From positions 10,372,001 through 10,436,000 of the forward strand of contig JANCRA010000009.1 of the NCBI GenBank assembly GCA_024362935.1: a stretch of DNA of 64,000 bases. The letters run 5' to 3'. The stretch comes from Setophaga petechia. Its lineage: Eukaryota > Chordata > Aves > Passeriformes > Parulidae. Of the stretch, positions 63,401 to 64,000 are shown one piece after another; the stretch's first letter is position 1, and the number at the start of each line of letters is the position of its first letter. The notes under the pieces were generated by a model, which did no database searches, was not told where the DNA came from, and saw only the letters and a list, made by a program, of their open reading frames with translations. The position numbers and the translations under genes are program-made.

Positions 63401-64000
63401 TCAGTCTTGCCTTAATTTTTTTCATGTATGAAGTATTATGTACATTTATTTGAGTTTCCTGTCTTCATTGTTTAAAAATAAATAAATATAAATATTTAAG
63501 TTATCCAAAATAGATGTCACTTTTTGGAAACTAAGCAGGAAACTAAATAAATGAAAAGAGAAAGCCAAAAATTAACAAAAGACTCTTTCAAAGTTTGCAA
63601 GTATTCTTTAGAGTTATTTTAAATTTAGTTAATGTAATTTCTTCAAGTCCACTTTACCCATGCAAATCAAGGCCTTCTGGAGCACTGAATATATCCAAAA
63701 GGTGGAACAAGCTGCCAGGCCTTTCAAAAAAAAAAAAGAGTTTCTAAAGAAAAGTACTAAACATAATTGATGACTTCATAGGTCCAGTGAGAATTCCTGA
63801 AAGGAAGAGTTCTTTCAATGTTTCAATCACATATAAGTTACCTACAGAAATAAAAATCTCTGGAGTGGGTATTAAGACATAATTAAGAAAGAGAAGTTGT
63901 TTTGGTACTCAGTTTGAAAATGTTGTTTTTTTCAATTTAAAAACAAAAGAATGGAAGAAATTGCAGTGTGTTTTTATAACAGGCAACACAGTTTTCATTT
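54447..64000. other. AT-rich non-coding DNA with GC-richer patches, no gene seen
   Basis: Open frames are clustered in GC-richer patches: 55440-55900 (frames of 75-100 codons on both strands) and 57636-58107 (frames of 74-120 codons in four reading frames). None has a recognisable domain, signal peptide or splice-flanked exon that I can support. Traces of an old interspersed repeat may lie at 59330-59850. The final 2 kb are unremarkable AT-rich sequence. Confidence 0.5.
59330..59850. repeat. Possible traces of an ancient sauropsid repeat
   Basis: Two spots, GTCCACTGACTCCAGCAGGC (59399-59418) and TGTTGTCTTCAGTGGGTGAC (59799-59818) followed by GACAGGATCAGGCTG, resemble the ATTGACTTCAATGG / GGATCAGGCCC words of an old repeat common in reptile and bird genomes. 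No ends or full-length structure can be traced, so this is a weak call. Confidence 0.2.

Overview
The window looks like AT-rich, gene-poor vertebrate nuclear DNA from a bird, most likely a songbird (Passeriformes). It carries several avian CR1 LINE fragments, one ending in the typical ATTCTATG 3' repeat. It also carries solo LTRs of types I know from passerine and other bird genomes, including a 393-bp LTR with a perfect 6-bp target duplication. No protein-coding gene, exon, tRNA, rRNA, CRISPR array or bacterial-type operon can be supported. The longest open frame is 161 codons, lies in a GC-richer patch and has no recognisable domain. The other open frames are of chance length, and several lie inside LTRs or CR1 copies. 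The DNA is therefore intergenic, or deep inside an intron of a gene whose exons are outside the window or too small to recognise.

Layout. 1-13 kb: unique-looking AT-rich DNA with two worn CR1 fragments (4590-4750 and 10665-10890), short hairpins and tandem duplications. About 13.06-13.72 kb: an LTR-like block on the minus strand with CCAAT, TATA-like and AATAAA elements in the right order and a perfect 12-bp hairpin at one edge. 15.7-15.9 kb: a minus-strand CR1 3' end. 19-21 kb: possible very old LINE-like sequence. 24341-25567: a 1.2-kb minus-strand solo LTR with a 5-bp target duplication and a GC-rich U3. 32733-33304: an older minus-strand LTR of the avian ERVL-like type. 34.8-35.1 kb: a plus-strand CR1 3' end. 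37.8-38.2 kb: a simple-repeat cluster. 39590-39982: the ERVK-type solo LTR. 47.0-47.2 kb: a CR1 3' tail. 53.7-54.45 kb: a CR1 copy whose 5' part is inverted relative to its 3' end, as twin priming would produce. The last 9.5 kb shows only unique-looking sequence and possible traces of an old sauropsid repeat.

No genes work together here. What can be read is a history of retroelement insertion and decay in a gene desert or large intron. I found no undescribed biological system. The items most worth checking are the inverted CR1, the unassigned LTR-like block with its hairpin, and the GC-rich LTR as a possible promoter or CpG-rich source.
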